Assembly (NCBI GenBank): GCA_020692325.1
Contig: JAIMKR010000010.1
Span: 1 to 64,000, forward strand
Direction: 5' to 3'
DNA length: 64,000 nt
Origin: Desulfocurvus sp.
GTDB lineage: Bacteria > Desulfobacterota > Desulfovibrionia > Desulfovibrionales > Desulfovibrionaceae
Shown here: positions 28,685 through 37,209 of the stretch, piece after piece
How the letters are laid out: each line of letters begins with the position of its first letter
Position numbering within the stretch: the first letter of the stretch is position 1
Position numbers and translations under genes: made by a program
Notes under the pieces: model-generated
Databases searched by the model: none
What the model saw: only the letters and a program-made list of their open reading frames with translations
What the model was told of the DNA's origin: nothing

Positions 28685-31492
28685 ATGCGCACCAACCGCC
28701 CCCAACCGCGTGACCCATCTTGCCGCTTTCGCCAGTTCCGACGTTTCCTCTTGGTGCTTCGCACCCATCTCGCGCTCGCTATTCTGATAGCCGCCCTGAC
28801 CTGCCCCGCCTATTCCCTGGCTATGCAGATTACAAAGGAGGGCCAGATCGTGGTGAACACCACGATCGCAAGCGGCGACGAATGGGTCGTGTCCTCCACC
28901 AAATCGCTGGACAACTTCGCACATCTAACGAATTCAAACGGTGCAACCTTAACCGTCAATGGAGATGTCATAAATGACGATGGGATAATAGATAACAATG
29001 GTGCTATAGATATTAACCACGCTCTAAATAACTTTAGTCAGTTCATCAATAATACTGCAGGGATTCTCAATAATCATGCAACAATTTACAATGGTTCCAG
29101 TACGTCGGATAATTTTACGTTAATATCTATTGAGAACAACGGAACGATAAATAACTTATCAAATTCTATATTTTACAATTTTGCTTCAATAAGCAACGGT
29201 GCTTCAGCACACTTTAACAACAATGGCACACTGTACAATCGCAGTCCCGCTACATTTGATAACAGTGGAGTCGTTACAAACTACGGAAACATATATAACG
29301 AAGGAACATTTAATAACCATTATCCAGGTTTTTTAAATAATTTTGGAACATTCACAAATAGTGGGACACTAAACAGCGAAACGTCCTTATTCAATGAATC
29401 TGGAGGTAGACTGATAAACAATGGCACGATCAACAACTCTCAGGCATTTCATAATTTTGCAGATGCGACCATAACCAATAACAGTTCTTTTTATAATACG
29501 AACAGTGGTGTTTTTGCCAATTCCGGCACATTCACGAACGAGAAAAGTGGTAAAGTACAAAATGCTGGCAAGGTACAAAACACATCATATGGTACGTTGA
29601 TAAATAATGGTGATTTTACTAACTATGGGAGAACAATAAACGACAATAATGCTATCCTGATAAATAACGATTTAATCAATGCTAGAGATGGGTCACTTGA
29701 AAATAGTGGCACAGTTACAAATAATAAAGGCTGTTCAATAGAAAATTATAACAATTTTATAAACGAATCTGGTGGAACCATTAATAATTATGGCACAATA
29801 ACCAGCGCTGGTTATATGTTAAACGCCTCATCCGCGACATTAAATAACCTAGCTTTTCTGTCCAATGAGTCCAACCACACCATAGAGAATCAAGGCATCT
29901 TAAACAACAAGGGCACACTGGACAACAAAGGTAATTTCATAAACACGTCTGGCGTGCTGAATGTGCAAAATGGCGGTGAGTACATTGGCCGCGCCAACTC
30001 CCAGTTCAGCGGCGGCGAGCTGAATGTGCAAAATGGCGGCAAGCTGACCGTGGGAACGGACCTCACTGTGGACAGGCTATCCCTGTCCGCCCTGGGACAA
30101 TACTTCACCAGTGGAATGAGCAGCTCCACTGTGACGATTTCGACAAGGACGGGGCTGACCCTGACGGACACCAACGCGACCACACTGGATATGACAAGCG
30201 TTTTGGCGCTGCAATCCGCACACATTTATGCCGAAGCCGGGGCCAATAACGCCACAATAACCTCCACGGTCAAAACACTGGCGAGCGTGAGCGGCGGTAA
30301 CGGGGCGGCGCTGGACACCGTGTGCGCCAGCGCCGCTCCCGGATCAGCCGTGGCCGGCTTCTTCACTGCGCTCTACTCCGGCCAAAGTCTGGGGCAAGTG
30401 CAAACCGCCGTGCGACAGGCCCTGGGTGAAGGAGTGGTGGGCAGCACACAACTCGTTCTGGGCCAGACCATGGTCTTCCACGGAGCCATTGGCCAGCAGC
30501 TCGGGGCCGTTGGTTTCGGCGCGCGCCCAACCACGCTGAGCGCCGGATTCTGGTCCACGGCCGGGCAGGCGGAGGGACAGCCCGACGGCGATGCCGGTTT
30601 GATGGCTGCGCTGGCGCAGATCGCGTACATGAACGGAGTCCAGACCAACACGCCGAGTGCGCAAAATGGCTTGAACGCCCTGGGTATGCGGGGGCAGGCC
30701 CAATGGATGCACCAAGGAGCGCGCGGCGGTCGCGGCGGTTACGACGCCGACATGGGCCTCGCCGCCCTGGGCTACGACACGCCGCTCTCCGACAACGCGC
30801 GCATCGGCATTGCCGGAGGCTTCAGCTCTGGCCAATCACGCGCCACGGGCGTCAAAACCGATGTCCGCTCCTGGTTCATCGGCCCTTACGGCACGTTGCG
30901 CGTCGGGCCCGTCACCTTGGATGCGGACGCCGCCTACACTTACAGCCACGGTTCCATGAAAGGCAGCTACAGCTTCCCCTACGTCGATTCCACCTCCGGC
31001 GACTTCGACGCCAACACCCTTTCCACCAACCTCAAGGCCTCACACACTTTCGGCTTCGCCGACGACACGATCCGGCTCACCCCTTCCGTGGGCGTCGAGG
31101 TCGTGTACTCCGCGCGCGACGCCTTCACCGAATCCGGCAGCGCCATCACCCGCCACTACGCCGCCGGCGACACGACCAGCGTTGGCGTGCCCGTCGGCGC
31201 GGCCCTGCAACGCGACTTCGTCATCGGCAACATCACCGTGACGCCGGAGCTCTCCGCCTACTACGTGCGCGAACTGGCCGACACCGCCCCCACCGCGCGC
31301 GTGACCCTTCTGGACAGCACCGTATCCTCCACCACCAAGGGCGCGGACGCCGGCCGCGATCTCTGGCGCGCCGGCTTCGGCGTCCACGCCGATCTCGGCG
31401 ACGGTTTCAACGCCTCCGCCAACTACAAAGGCGAATTCGGCGACCGCTACGCCAACAACGGCGCGGAGCTGCTCCTTCAATACGCCTTCTAA
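28685..31492 (+). CDS. Autotransporter: Asn/Gly-rich repeat passenger plus C-terminal beta-barrel
   Basis: Extended signal peptide; repeated NNGTINN/NSGTFTN-type units; C-terminal autotransporter barrel ending ELLLQYAF. Confidence 0.9.
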   Translation: MRTNRPQPRDPSCRFRQFRRFLLVLRTHLALAILIAALTCPAYSLAMQITKEGQIVVNTTIASGDEWVVSSTKSLDNFAHLTNSNGATLTVNGDVINDDGIIDNNGAIDINHALNNFSQFINNTAGILNNHATIYNGSSTSDNFTLISIENNGTINNLSNSIFYNFASISNGASAHFNNNGTLYNRSPATFDNSGVVTNYGNIYNEGTFNNHYPGFLNNFGTFTNSGTLNSETSLFNESGGRLINNGTINNSQAFHNFADATITNNSSFYNTNSGVFANSGTFTNEKSGKVQNAGKVQNTSYGTLINNGDFTNYGRTINDNNAILINNDLINARDGSLENSGTVTNNKGCSIENYNNFINESGGTINNYGTITSAGYMLNASSATLNNLAFLSNESNHTIENQGILNNKGTLDNKGNFINTSGVLNVQNGGEYIGRANSQFSGGELNVQNGGKLTVGTDLTVDRLSLSALGQYFTSGMSSSTVTISTRTGLTLTDTNATTLDMTSVLALQSAHIYAEAGANNATITSTVKTLASVSGGNGAALDTVCASAAPGSAVAGFFTALYSGQSLGQVQTAVRQALGEGVVGSTQLVLGQTMVFHGAIGQQLGAVGFGARPTTLSAGFWSTAGQAEGQPDGDAGLMAALAQIAYMNGVQTNTPSAQNGLNALGMRGQAQWMHQGARGGRGGYDADMGLAALGYDTPLSDNARIGIAGGFSSGQSRATGVKTDVRSWFIGPYGTLRVGPVTLDADAAYTYSHGSMKGSYSFPYVDSTSGDFDANTLSTNLKASHTFGFADDTIRLTPSVGVEVVYSARDAFTESGSAITRHYAAGDTTSVGVPVGAALQRDFVIGNITVTPELSAYYVRELADTAPTARVTLLDSTVSSTTKGADAGRDLWRAGFGVHADLGDGFNASANYKGEFGDRYANNGAELLLQYAF
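29957..30039 (+). repeat. 20-bp direct repeat CTGAATGTGCAAAATGGCGG (29957-29976 and 30020-30039)
   Basis: Identical 20-mers encoding LNVQNGG twice near the AT/GC composition boundary. Confidence 0.85.
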
Positions 31493-31539
31493 CATCGCCC
31501 CTCGCACTCCGCCGGGGCGATCCCCCCGGACACCTGCGC

Positions 31540-31612
31540 GGGGCTCCGCCCCTGCACCCCGCCGGGGCGCTGCCCCGGACCTCGCCAAAGGGCATGCGCC
31601 CTTTGGAATCCC
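31540..31612. repeat. Palindromic GC-rich intergenic repeat, copy B
   Basis: GGGGCTCCGCCCCTGCACCCCGCCGGGGCGCTGCCCCGGACCTCGCCAAAGGGCATGCGCCCTTTGGAATCCC. Confidence 0.75.
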
Positions 31613-32024
31613 TCATTCGCGGATGTTTGCCGCCGCGATGCCGGCGGAAGACATCCGCGACAAGTGCGGGGGCGAAATGTGGTGGTGGCGGCAAAAGACT
31701 CGGCACGGCATATGGAAAAAAATTTCCTTAGCGCGGGGTTCCAGGGGACGCGTCTGAACCCCGAAGGGACCCCTGGTCGCCGGAGGCATCACCCAACCAC
31801 AGCGGCGTGGCAGGGGAACACACTTGGCAGACCTTTCCGCCCGTGAGGGAATCGACGGAACAGCAGATAACGCCAGGGCGACGGCGGCACGGCGGAGGCG
31901 TCCGAAAACGGCGCGAAAACGCGGGCCATGCCCGTGTCACCGATAAAAGCCTTTGGAAGGGGGGAACGGGGAGAGGACCTTCCCAGCGGAAAGGTTCCCC
32001 TCCGATTGGTTCACTCTTTTAAAT

Positions 32025-32297
32025 TCAGCGACGCCGCTTGCGGTCGGCGCGGCATTTCATGGTGATGCCGGCGAGGCAGCCGCACAAAAGGCCGAGGCCG
32101 AGCATCCGCCCCATCTCCACGCCGGGAATGACCCAGGCGGCGATGACGCCGAGCGACCCGCCGATGATGATGCCCCGGGCGAGATGGTTCAGGGTTCCGG
32201 CGAACCGCTTGTCCTCATCCGAAAAGCCGCCGGCGGCCTCGTTGGCGGCCAGCCTGGCCTGTTCGTCCTTGCGTTCGCGCTTGGCCTGTTTGCCCAT
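32025..32297 (-). CDS. Small two-TM membrane protein, unknown function
   Basis: MGKQAKRERKDEQARL...LARGIIIGGSLGVIAAWVIPG...; GGAGGA RBS upstream. Confidence 0.65.
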   Translation of the reverse strand: MGKQAKRERKDEQARLAANEAAGGFSDEDKRFAGTLNHLARGIIIGGSLGVIAAWVIPGVEMGRMLGLGLLCGCLAGITMKCRADRKRRR

Positions 32298-32409
32298 GGG
32301 TCCTCCTCGTCGTTGCGGCAGTGCGGACGGATACAATCATAAAAACGTCCGCCGCTCAAGCCTTGGCGGGATTGTTGACGGGGACGGAGATATTTTCACA
32401 CCGACCTTA

Positions 32410-32439
32410 TTGACATTGGTTTTCAATTTCACTACATAT
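32410..32439 (+). promoter_or_regulatory. Promoter with overlapping Fur-like operator upstream of feo operon
   Basis: TTGACATTGGTTTTCAATTTCACTACATAT: -35 TTGACA, 17-nt spacer, TACATAT; TTGA-N9-TCAA inverted repeat resembling a Fur box. Confidence 0.5.
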
Positions 32440-32494
32440 CCGGGTGACGGCGCAGGCCCGCGTGGGCGCGTCGAAACGACAAGGAGTTTTAGAC

Positions 32495-32713
32495 ATGTTG
32501 TGGCAGAACATCATCGTTGTTTTCATCGTTGCGCTGGCGGCGGGACTGACGCTGTGGCGCTTTTACAGAAACTTCACGGGCAAGTCCTCCTGCTGTGGCG
32601 AGGGGGGCTGTTCCGGCTGCGGCGGGACCTGCGGAGGCTGCGGCTCCGGCGGGGACAAGGGACGGAATCATCTCGAGGACATGCGCAAGGGCGGCGGCTG
32701 TTGTTGCCACTAA
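32495..32713 (+). CDS. FeoB-associated Cys-rich membrane protein
   Basis: One TM then CCGEGGCSGCGGTCGGCGSGG...GGGCCCH; directly upstream of feoA. Confidence 0.85.
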   Translation: MLWQNIIVVFIVALAAGLTLWRFYRNFTGKSSCCGEGGCSGCGGTCGGCGSGGDKGRNHLEDMRKGGGCCCH

Positions 32714-32768
32714 TCTCAACAGATTGAGGAACGCACCAACAATCGTCAACGAGCAAGGAGACCGCCCA

Positions 32769-33008
32769 ATGAATTCGTGCCTTACGCTGCGCCGCGCCCA
32801 GGTCAATCAGAAACTGCGTATCTGCTCCATCGACGCCAAGGGGGAACTGGGGCGCAGGATTCGTGACATGGGGCTCATCCCCGGCGTGGAACTCTCCGTC
32901 GTGGGCAAGGCTCCGCTCAAGGATCCCGTGGCCCTGCGCCTGCGGGACTTCACCCTCACCCTGCGCAACAGCGAGGCCGACCACATCGTCGTGGAGCCCG
33001 TGGAGTAG
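32769..33008 (+). CDS. feoA: Ferrous iron transport protein A
   Basis: GRRIRDMGLIPGVELSVVGKAPLKDPVALRLRDFTLTLR. Confidence 0.94.
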   Translation: MNSCLTLRRAQVNQKLRICSIDAKGELGRRIRDMGLIPGVELSVVGKAPLKDPVALRLRDFTLTLRNSEADHIVVEPVE

Positions 33009-33012
33009 ACGC

Positions 33013-35283
33013 ATGCAACAGAGTTACACGATTGGCCTTGCAGGCAATCCGAACTGCGGCAAGACCACCATGTTCAACGCCCTCACCGGCTCCCACCAGC
33101 ACGTGGGCAACTGGCCGGGCGTCACAGTGGAGAAAAAAATTGGCAAGATTCACGCCGAGGACGTGTCGCTGGACATCGTCGACCTGCCCGGAACCTATTC
33201 GCTCACCGCCTACTCCGAGGAGGAGAAGGCGGCGCGAAATTTCCTCACCGACGACCATCCCGACGCCGTCATCAACGTTCTGAACGCCGACTGCCTGGAA
33301 CGCAACCTGTATCTGGCCATTCAGATCATGGAGCTGGGCGTGCCGCTCATTCTCGCCCTGAACATGATGGACGAGGTGCGCAAGGCCGGCAAAGACATCG
33401 ACGTGCCCCTGCTGACGAAGCTCATGGGCTGCCCGGCCGTCGAGACAGTCGCCCGCGCCGGCGTGGGCAAGCGCGAACTCATCGCCGAGGCGCTGCGCGT
33501 GGCCAGCGAAAAAGGCGGGCACGCGGAACCTCTGCGCATCACATACGGGCCGGACCTGGACCCCGTGCTCGCGGAGATGGAGCAACTCATTGCCGACGCG
33601 CGCTTCCTGGCCGAGAAAGGCCCCGCCCGCTGGGTCGGCATCAAGTATCTGGAGGGCGACGCCTCCGTGGTGCGCCACGGCCGCGAGCGTGACACCGGGC
33701 TCTCCCGCAAGCTGGAGGCCTTGGTGGAGAAGGTGTCACAACATTTGCAGGCGACACTCGGGGCCTCGCCGGAAGGCATCATCGCCGACTACCGCTACGG
33801 CTATCTCATGGGCATCGCCAAGAAGGTGGTGCGCTACCCGAACATCAACGCCGAACGCATCCGCCTTTCCGACCGCATGGACCGGGTGCTGACGCATCAG
33901 CTGGCCGGCCCGGTCATCATGGCGCTGGTCATCTACCTTCTGTACATCATAACCTTCGCCCTGGGCAAATTCCCCATGGACTGGCTGGACGCCGGCTTCG
34001 GCTGGCTTGGCGACACGGTCAAAAGCACCATGAGCGACGGCCTGCTGCGCTCGCTCATCGCGGATGGAGCCATCGCCGGCGTGGGCGGCGTCATCGGCTT
34101 CGTGCCGCTCATCATGATCATGTTCTTCCTGCTCTCCGCCCTGGAGGACTCCGGCTACATCGCGCGCATGGCCTACATGCTCGACCGTGTGTTCCGCATC
34201 TTCGGCCTGCACGGCACGAGCGTTTTGCCGTTCATCATCTCCGGCGGCATCGCCGGCGGCTGCGCGGTGCCAGGCGTCATGGCCACGCGCACCCTGCGCA
34301 GCCCCAAGGAAAAGCTGGCCACCCTGCTCGTCTCGCCCTTCATGACATGTGGGGCCAAGGTGCCGGTGTTTCTGATGCTGGCGGCGGCCTTCTTCCCCGG
34401 AGCCGAGGCCAGGGTGATGACCCTGGTGACGCTGGCCGCCTGGGTGGCCGCCATGCTGGTGGCCAAGCTGCTGCGCAGCACCGTGATCAAGGGCGAAAGC
34501 ACACCCTTCGTCATGGAACTGCCGCCCTACCGCATGCCCACCCTGCGGGGCCTGTGCATCCACACCTGGGAACGCTCCTGGCAGTATATCCGCAAGGCCG
34601 GCACGGTGATTCTGGGCATCTCCATCCTGCTATGGGCGGGCATGACCTTCCCCAGCCTGCCGGCCGACCAGGCCCGGGGCTTCGCGGACCGCATCGCCCG
34701 GGCGCAGGCTCTTGAGACAGCCCCTGCGGATGCAGCCCCTGCGGATGCAGCCCCTGCGGATGCAGCCCCTGCGGGTGGTTCTAAGGCGACGGCCGCCGCG
34801 CCAGCCGTGTCGAAGGACGCCAAGGGCGATGAGAAGGCCAAGAGCCCGGCGGTCCAGACCATCGAGGCCGAGCAGTCCGAGGCCCAGCTGCTCAACTCCT
34901 ACGCCGGCCGCGCCGGCATGGCTCTGGGCGCCATCACGTCTCCCGCCGGCTTCAACTGGCGCACGAACATCGCACTGCTCGGCGGCTTCGCGGCCAAGGA
35001 GGTCATCGTCTCCACGCTGGGCACGGCATACTCCCTGGGCAAGGTGGACGCCGAGGAATCGACCCCGCTTTCGGAAAAGATCGCCAAGGACGACAGCTTC
35101 AGCAAGGCGGCGGCCATCGCGCTCATCGCCTTCGTCATGCTCTACTCGCCCTGCTTCGTCACCCTCGTGGCCATGGGGCGGGAGGCCGGCTGGAAGTGGG
35201 CGGCCTTCGCCATGGGCTTCAACACGCTCCTGGCCTACGTGGTGGCCGTCTTCCTCTTCCAGATATCGCGCCTGCTGATCTGA
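33013..35283 (+). CDS. feoB: Ferrous iron transport GTPase FeoB
   Basis: GNPNCGKTTMFNALTG, NWPGVTVEKK, DLPGTYSL; GCAVPGVMATRTL membrane core. Confidence 0.97.
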   Translation: MQQSYTIGLAGNPNCGKTTMFNALTGSHQHVGNWPGVTVEKKIGKIHAEDVSLDIVDLPGTYSLTAYSEEEKAARNFLTDDHPDAVINVLNADCLERNLYLAIQIMELGVPLILALNMMDEVRKAGKDIDVPLLTKLMGCPAVETVARAGVGKRELIAEALRVASEKGGHAEPLRITYGPDLDPVLAEMEQLIADARFLAEKGPARWVGIKYLEGDASVVRHGRERDTGLSRKLEALVEKVSQHLQATLGASPEGIIADYRYGYLMGIAKKVVRYPNINAERIRLSDRMDRVLTHQLAGPVIMALVIYLLYIITFALGKFPMDWLDAGFGWLGDTVKSTMSDGLLRSLIADGAIAGVGGVIGFVPLIMIMFFLLSALEDSGYIARMAYMLDRVFRIFGLHGTSVLPFIISGGIAGGCAVPGVMATRTLRSPKEKLATLLVSPFMTCGAKVPVFLMLAAAFFPGAEARVMTLVTLAAWVAAMLVAKLLRSTVIKGESTPFVMELPPYRMPTLRGLCIHTWERSWQYIRKAGTVILGISILLWAGMTFPSLPADQARGFADRIARAQALETAPADAAPADAAPADAAPAGGSKATAAAPAVSKDAKGDEKAKSPAVQTIEAEQSEAQLLNSYAGRAGMALGAITSPAGFNWRTNIALLGGFAAKEVIVSTLGTAYSLGKVDAEESTPLSEKIAKDDSFSKAAAIALIAFVMLYSPCFVTLVAMGREAGWKWAAFAMGFNTLLAYVVAVFLFQISRLLI
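34718..34777 (+). repeat. In-frame 15-bp tandem repeat in feoB (CAGCCCCTGCGGATG x4, last with one mismatch)
   Basis: Encodes (PADAA)n in a cytoplasmic/linker region between FeoB membrane segments. Confidence 0.95.
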
Positions 35284-35345
35284 CGTGAACCCCCATCCCC
35301 CCTATGCCCGGTATCCGGTCCCCCCACGGGGCCGGTGCCGGGTGC

Positions 35346-35386
35346 GAAAGGCCGAAGGCGAACGCCTCTCCGGCCTTTCTTTTTGG
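35346..35386 (+). terminator. Rho-independent terminator after feoB
   Basis: GAAAGGCCG-N16-CGGCCTTTCTTTTT. Confidence 0.85.
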
Positions 35387-35512
35387 CCACAAAGCGGTTA
35401 CGCAGGGCGATCGAGTCGTTTATCCGGCGCATTTCACGCCCCCCCGGTCTTCCCCGCCCCCGCGCGGGGAACCCGTCTTTTCGCCGGGGCCACCCGCAAC
35501 AGAGGAGAGCTC

Positions 35513-35902
35513 ATGTTCCTTGACCCGAAAGCCGTCCACACAGACGCCGCCCCCGCCGCCATCGGCCCATACAGCCAGGCCGTGACGAGCGCGGGGCTGA
35601 CCTTCGTCAGCGGCCAGCTTGGCGCCGACCCCGGGACCGGGGTTATTTCCGAGGATTTCGCCGAGCAGGTCCGGCAGGCCCTGACCAACCTCAAGACCAT
35701 CGTGGAGGCCGCGGGATCGGACATGACCCGTGTCGTCAGCGTGGACGCCTTCCTGCTCGACATGGGGAACTTCCAGGCGTTCAACGCGATCTACGCCGAA
35801 TTCTTCAAGGACCACCGCCCGGCGCGCGTCGTCGTGGCCGTCGCCGCGCTCCCGCGCGAGGCACAGGTGGAGGTCCGCTGCGTGGCCGCCCAAAGGGGCT
35901 AG
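35513..35902 (+). CDS. ridA: RidA family (YjgF/UK114) deaminase
   Basis: AIGPYSQAVTSAGLTFVSGQLG...PARVVVAVAALPREAQVEVRCVA. Confidence 0.95.
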   Translation: MFLDPKAVHTDAAPAAIGPYSQAVTSAGLTFVSGQLGADPGTGVISEDFAEQVRQALTNLKTIVEAAGSDMTRVVSVDAFLLDMGNFQAFNAIYAEFFKDHRPARVVVAVAALPREAQVEVRCVAAQRG

Positions 35903-35920
35903 GCCCGCCGTCTTCCGCAC

Positions 35921-35963
35921 AAAAAAACGGCCGTCCCGGATGCTCTCCAGGGCGGCCGTTTTT
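35921..35963 (+). terminator. Rho-independent terminator after ridA
   Basis: AAAAAAACGGCCGTCC...GGGCGGCCGTTTTT. Confidence 0.88.
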
Positions 35964-36192
35964 CGACTACGGCCCATCCGCTCCCAAGGGAGGGACGGAA
36001 GGACTCGCAAAGATGATGACGGGGACAGGCCCGGGGAAAAACGGGAAGAAAGGGAAATGCCCGCGATGAACGCGCGGAACACGTACCGTCCGCAAGACCG
36101 CTGACGGCGAACGCCAGTCGCCCGGACCCCGGACGGGGATCAGGCCGAAGGCCCGATCCGCCGCCCGAAGTCATGAACCGGCTGGAACCGGG

Positions 36193-36525
36193 CTAACAGC
36201 AGCAGCTGCCGCTGGACTCACCGCCGCCGCAACCGCCGGAACCGCAAGAGCCGCCGCCGGAGATGGGGTTCTCGGAATCAACGCTGAAGCCGTATTCGGT
36301 CATGTCGATGGAGATGGTGCCGGTCGCCTCGAGCAGGGTTTTCTCGGCGATGAGGGTGTAGCCGTTCGCCTCGAAGGACGAGTCACCGTCCTTGGCGTCG
36401 TCCAGGGCCAGGGAGAGCCGGGGACCGCAGCACCCGCCGGAAAGAAACACACGGATGGGGGACTTTTCCTTGTCTGCGAAGTAGCCGTCCAACTGCTGCT
36501 TGGCGGAATTGCTCAACGTGATCAT
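36193..36525 (-). CDS. HesB/IscA-like protein with Cys-rich tail (Cys paralogue)
   Basis: MITLSNSAKQQLDGYFADKEKSPIRVFLSGGCCGPRLSLALDD...; tail GGGSCGSGGCGGGESSGSCCC. Confidence 0.88.
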   Translation of the reverse strand: MITLSNSAKQQLDGYFADKEKSPIRVFLSGGCCGPRLSLALDDAKDGDSSFEANGYTLIAEKTLLEATGTISIDMTEYGFSVDSENPISGGGSCGSGGCGGGESSGSCCC

Positions 36526-36687
36526 GGGAGACTCCTTTTTGCGCGTCGTCTGCGCGTGGTGTGGCGTGCGGCGTCGCCGTCGAACCGGCGGTCCCTCGCG
36601 CTCTCGCCCGGCGTCGCCCCGAAAAGGAAGGGGCGCCGCTCCGGTATGAAACGACGCCCCCATATGCTCTCGTGTCGCGCGGGGCTC

Positions 36688-37014
36688 TCAGCCGCCGCAG
36701 CTCCCCGAGCTGCAGCCGCCGCCGCAACCTCCCCCGCCGCCACCGGCGATGGGGTTTTCCGACTCGACGGTGAACCCGTAAGGGGTCATGTCGATGCGGA
36801 TGGTTCCGGTCTGCTCCCGCAGGGCCCGCTCCACAATGAAGCTGTAGCCCAGCACGTCATAGGTGTCATCGTTCTCACGCGGCTCGTCCAGAGCCAGCGA
36901 AAGCCTCGGTCCGCTTCAACCCCCGGCGGCCAGGAAAACCCGGAGCGGGGATTTCTCCTTGTCCGCGAAGTACCCATCCAGCTGGGCCTTGGCGGATTCG
37001 GTCAGTTCAACCAT
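36688..37014 (-). CDS. HesB/IscA-like selenoprotein (in-frame TGA at 36916-36918 = probable Sec33)
   Basis: Manual translation: MVELTESAKAQLDGYFADKEKSPLRVFLAAGG[U]SGPRLSLALDEPRENDDTYDVLGYSFIVERALREQTGTIRIDMTPYGFTVESENPIAGGGGGGCGGGCSSGSCGG; homologous to the adjacent paralogue on both sides of the TGA. Confidence 0.88.
36886..36915 (-). promoter_or_regulatory. Candidate bacterial SECIS hairpin just downstream of the UGA
   Basis: CC-GAG / CUC-U-GG pairing with a single bulged U and an 11-nt terminal segment, starting about 7 nt after UGA; hand-folded only. Confidence 0.4.
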
Positions 37015-37209
37015 GCAATGCCTCCTTGAACGCATTATGGGAAGGTCAGGCGAAAATAAGGGCCCCCCTGGGGTTTGTCAAATGAGTGAGGACCCGCACC
37101 ACCCGTTGACCCAGCTCGCGCTCTGGGCTACAACGCAGTGAAGCGGCAGGAGATTTTTTCGCCGCGTGGGGAATGTTCCCCCCCAGGCGTTTTTTCCGCG
37201 AGGCAGCTC

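Noticed and set aside
28915-29950. Short AT-rich repeats considered as CRISPR-like or tandem DNA repeats
   Set aside because: Repeats are protein-level (degenerate NNGT units), not conserved DNA repeat-spacer units.
36786-36977. 63-aa minus-strand ORF MGTSRTRRNPRSGFSWPPGVEADRGFRW...
   Set aside because: Out of frame with the HesB-like selenoprotein reading frame, which explains the region much better.
36688-37014. Pseudogene interpretation of the TGA-containing HesB-like gene
   Set aside because: Only one internal stop, exactly at the conserved Cys site, with the frame and paralogue similarity preserved on both sides.
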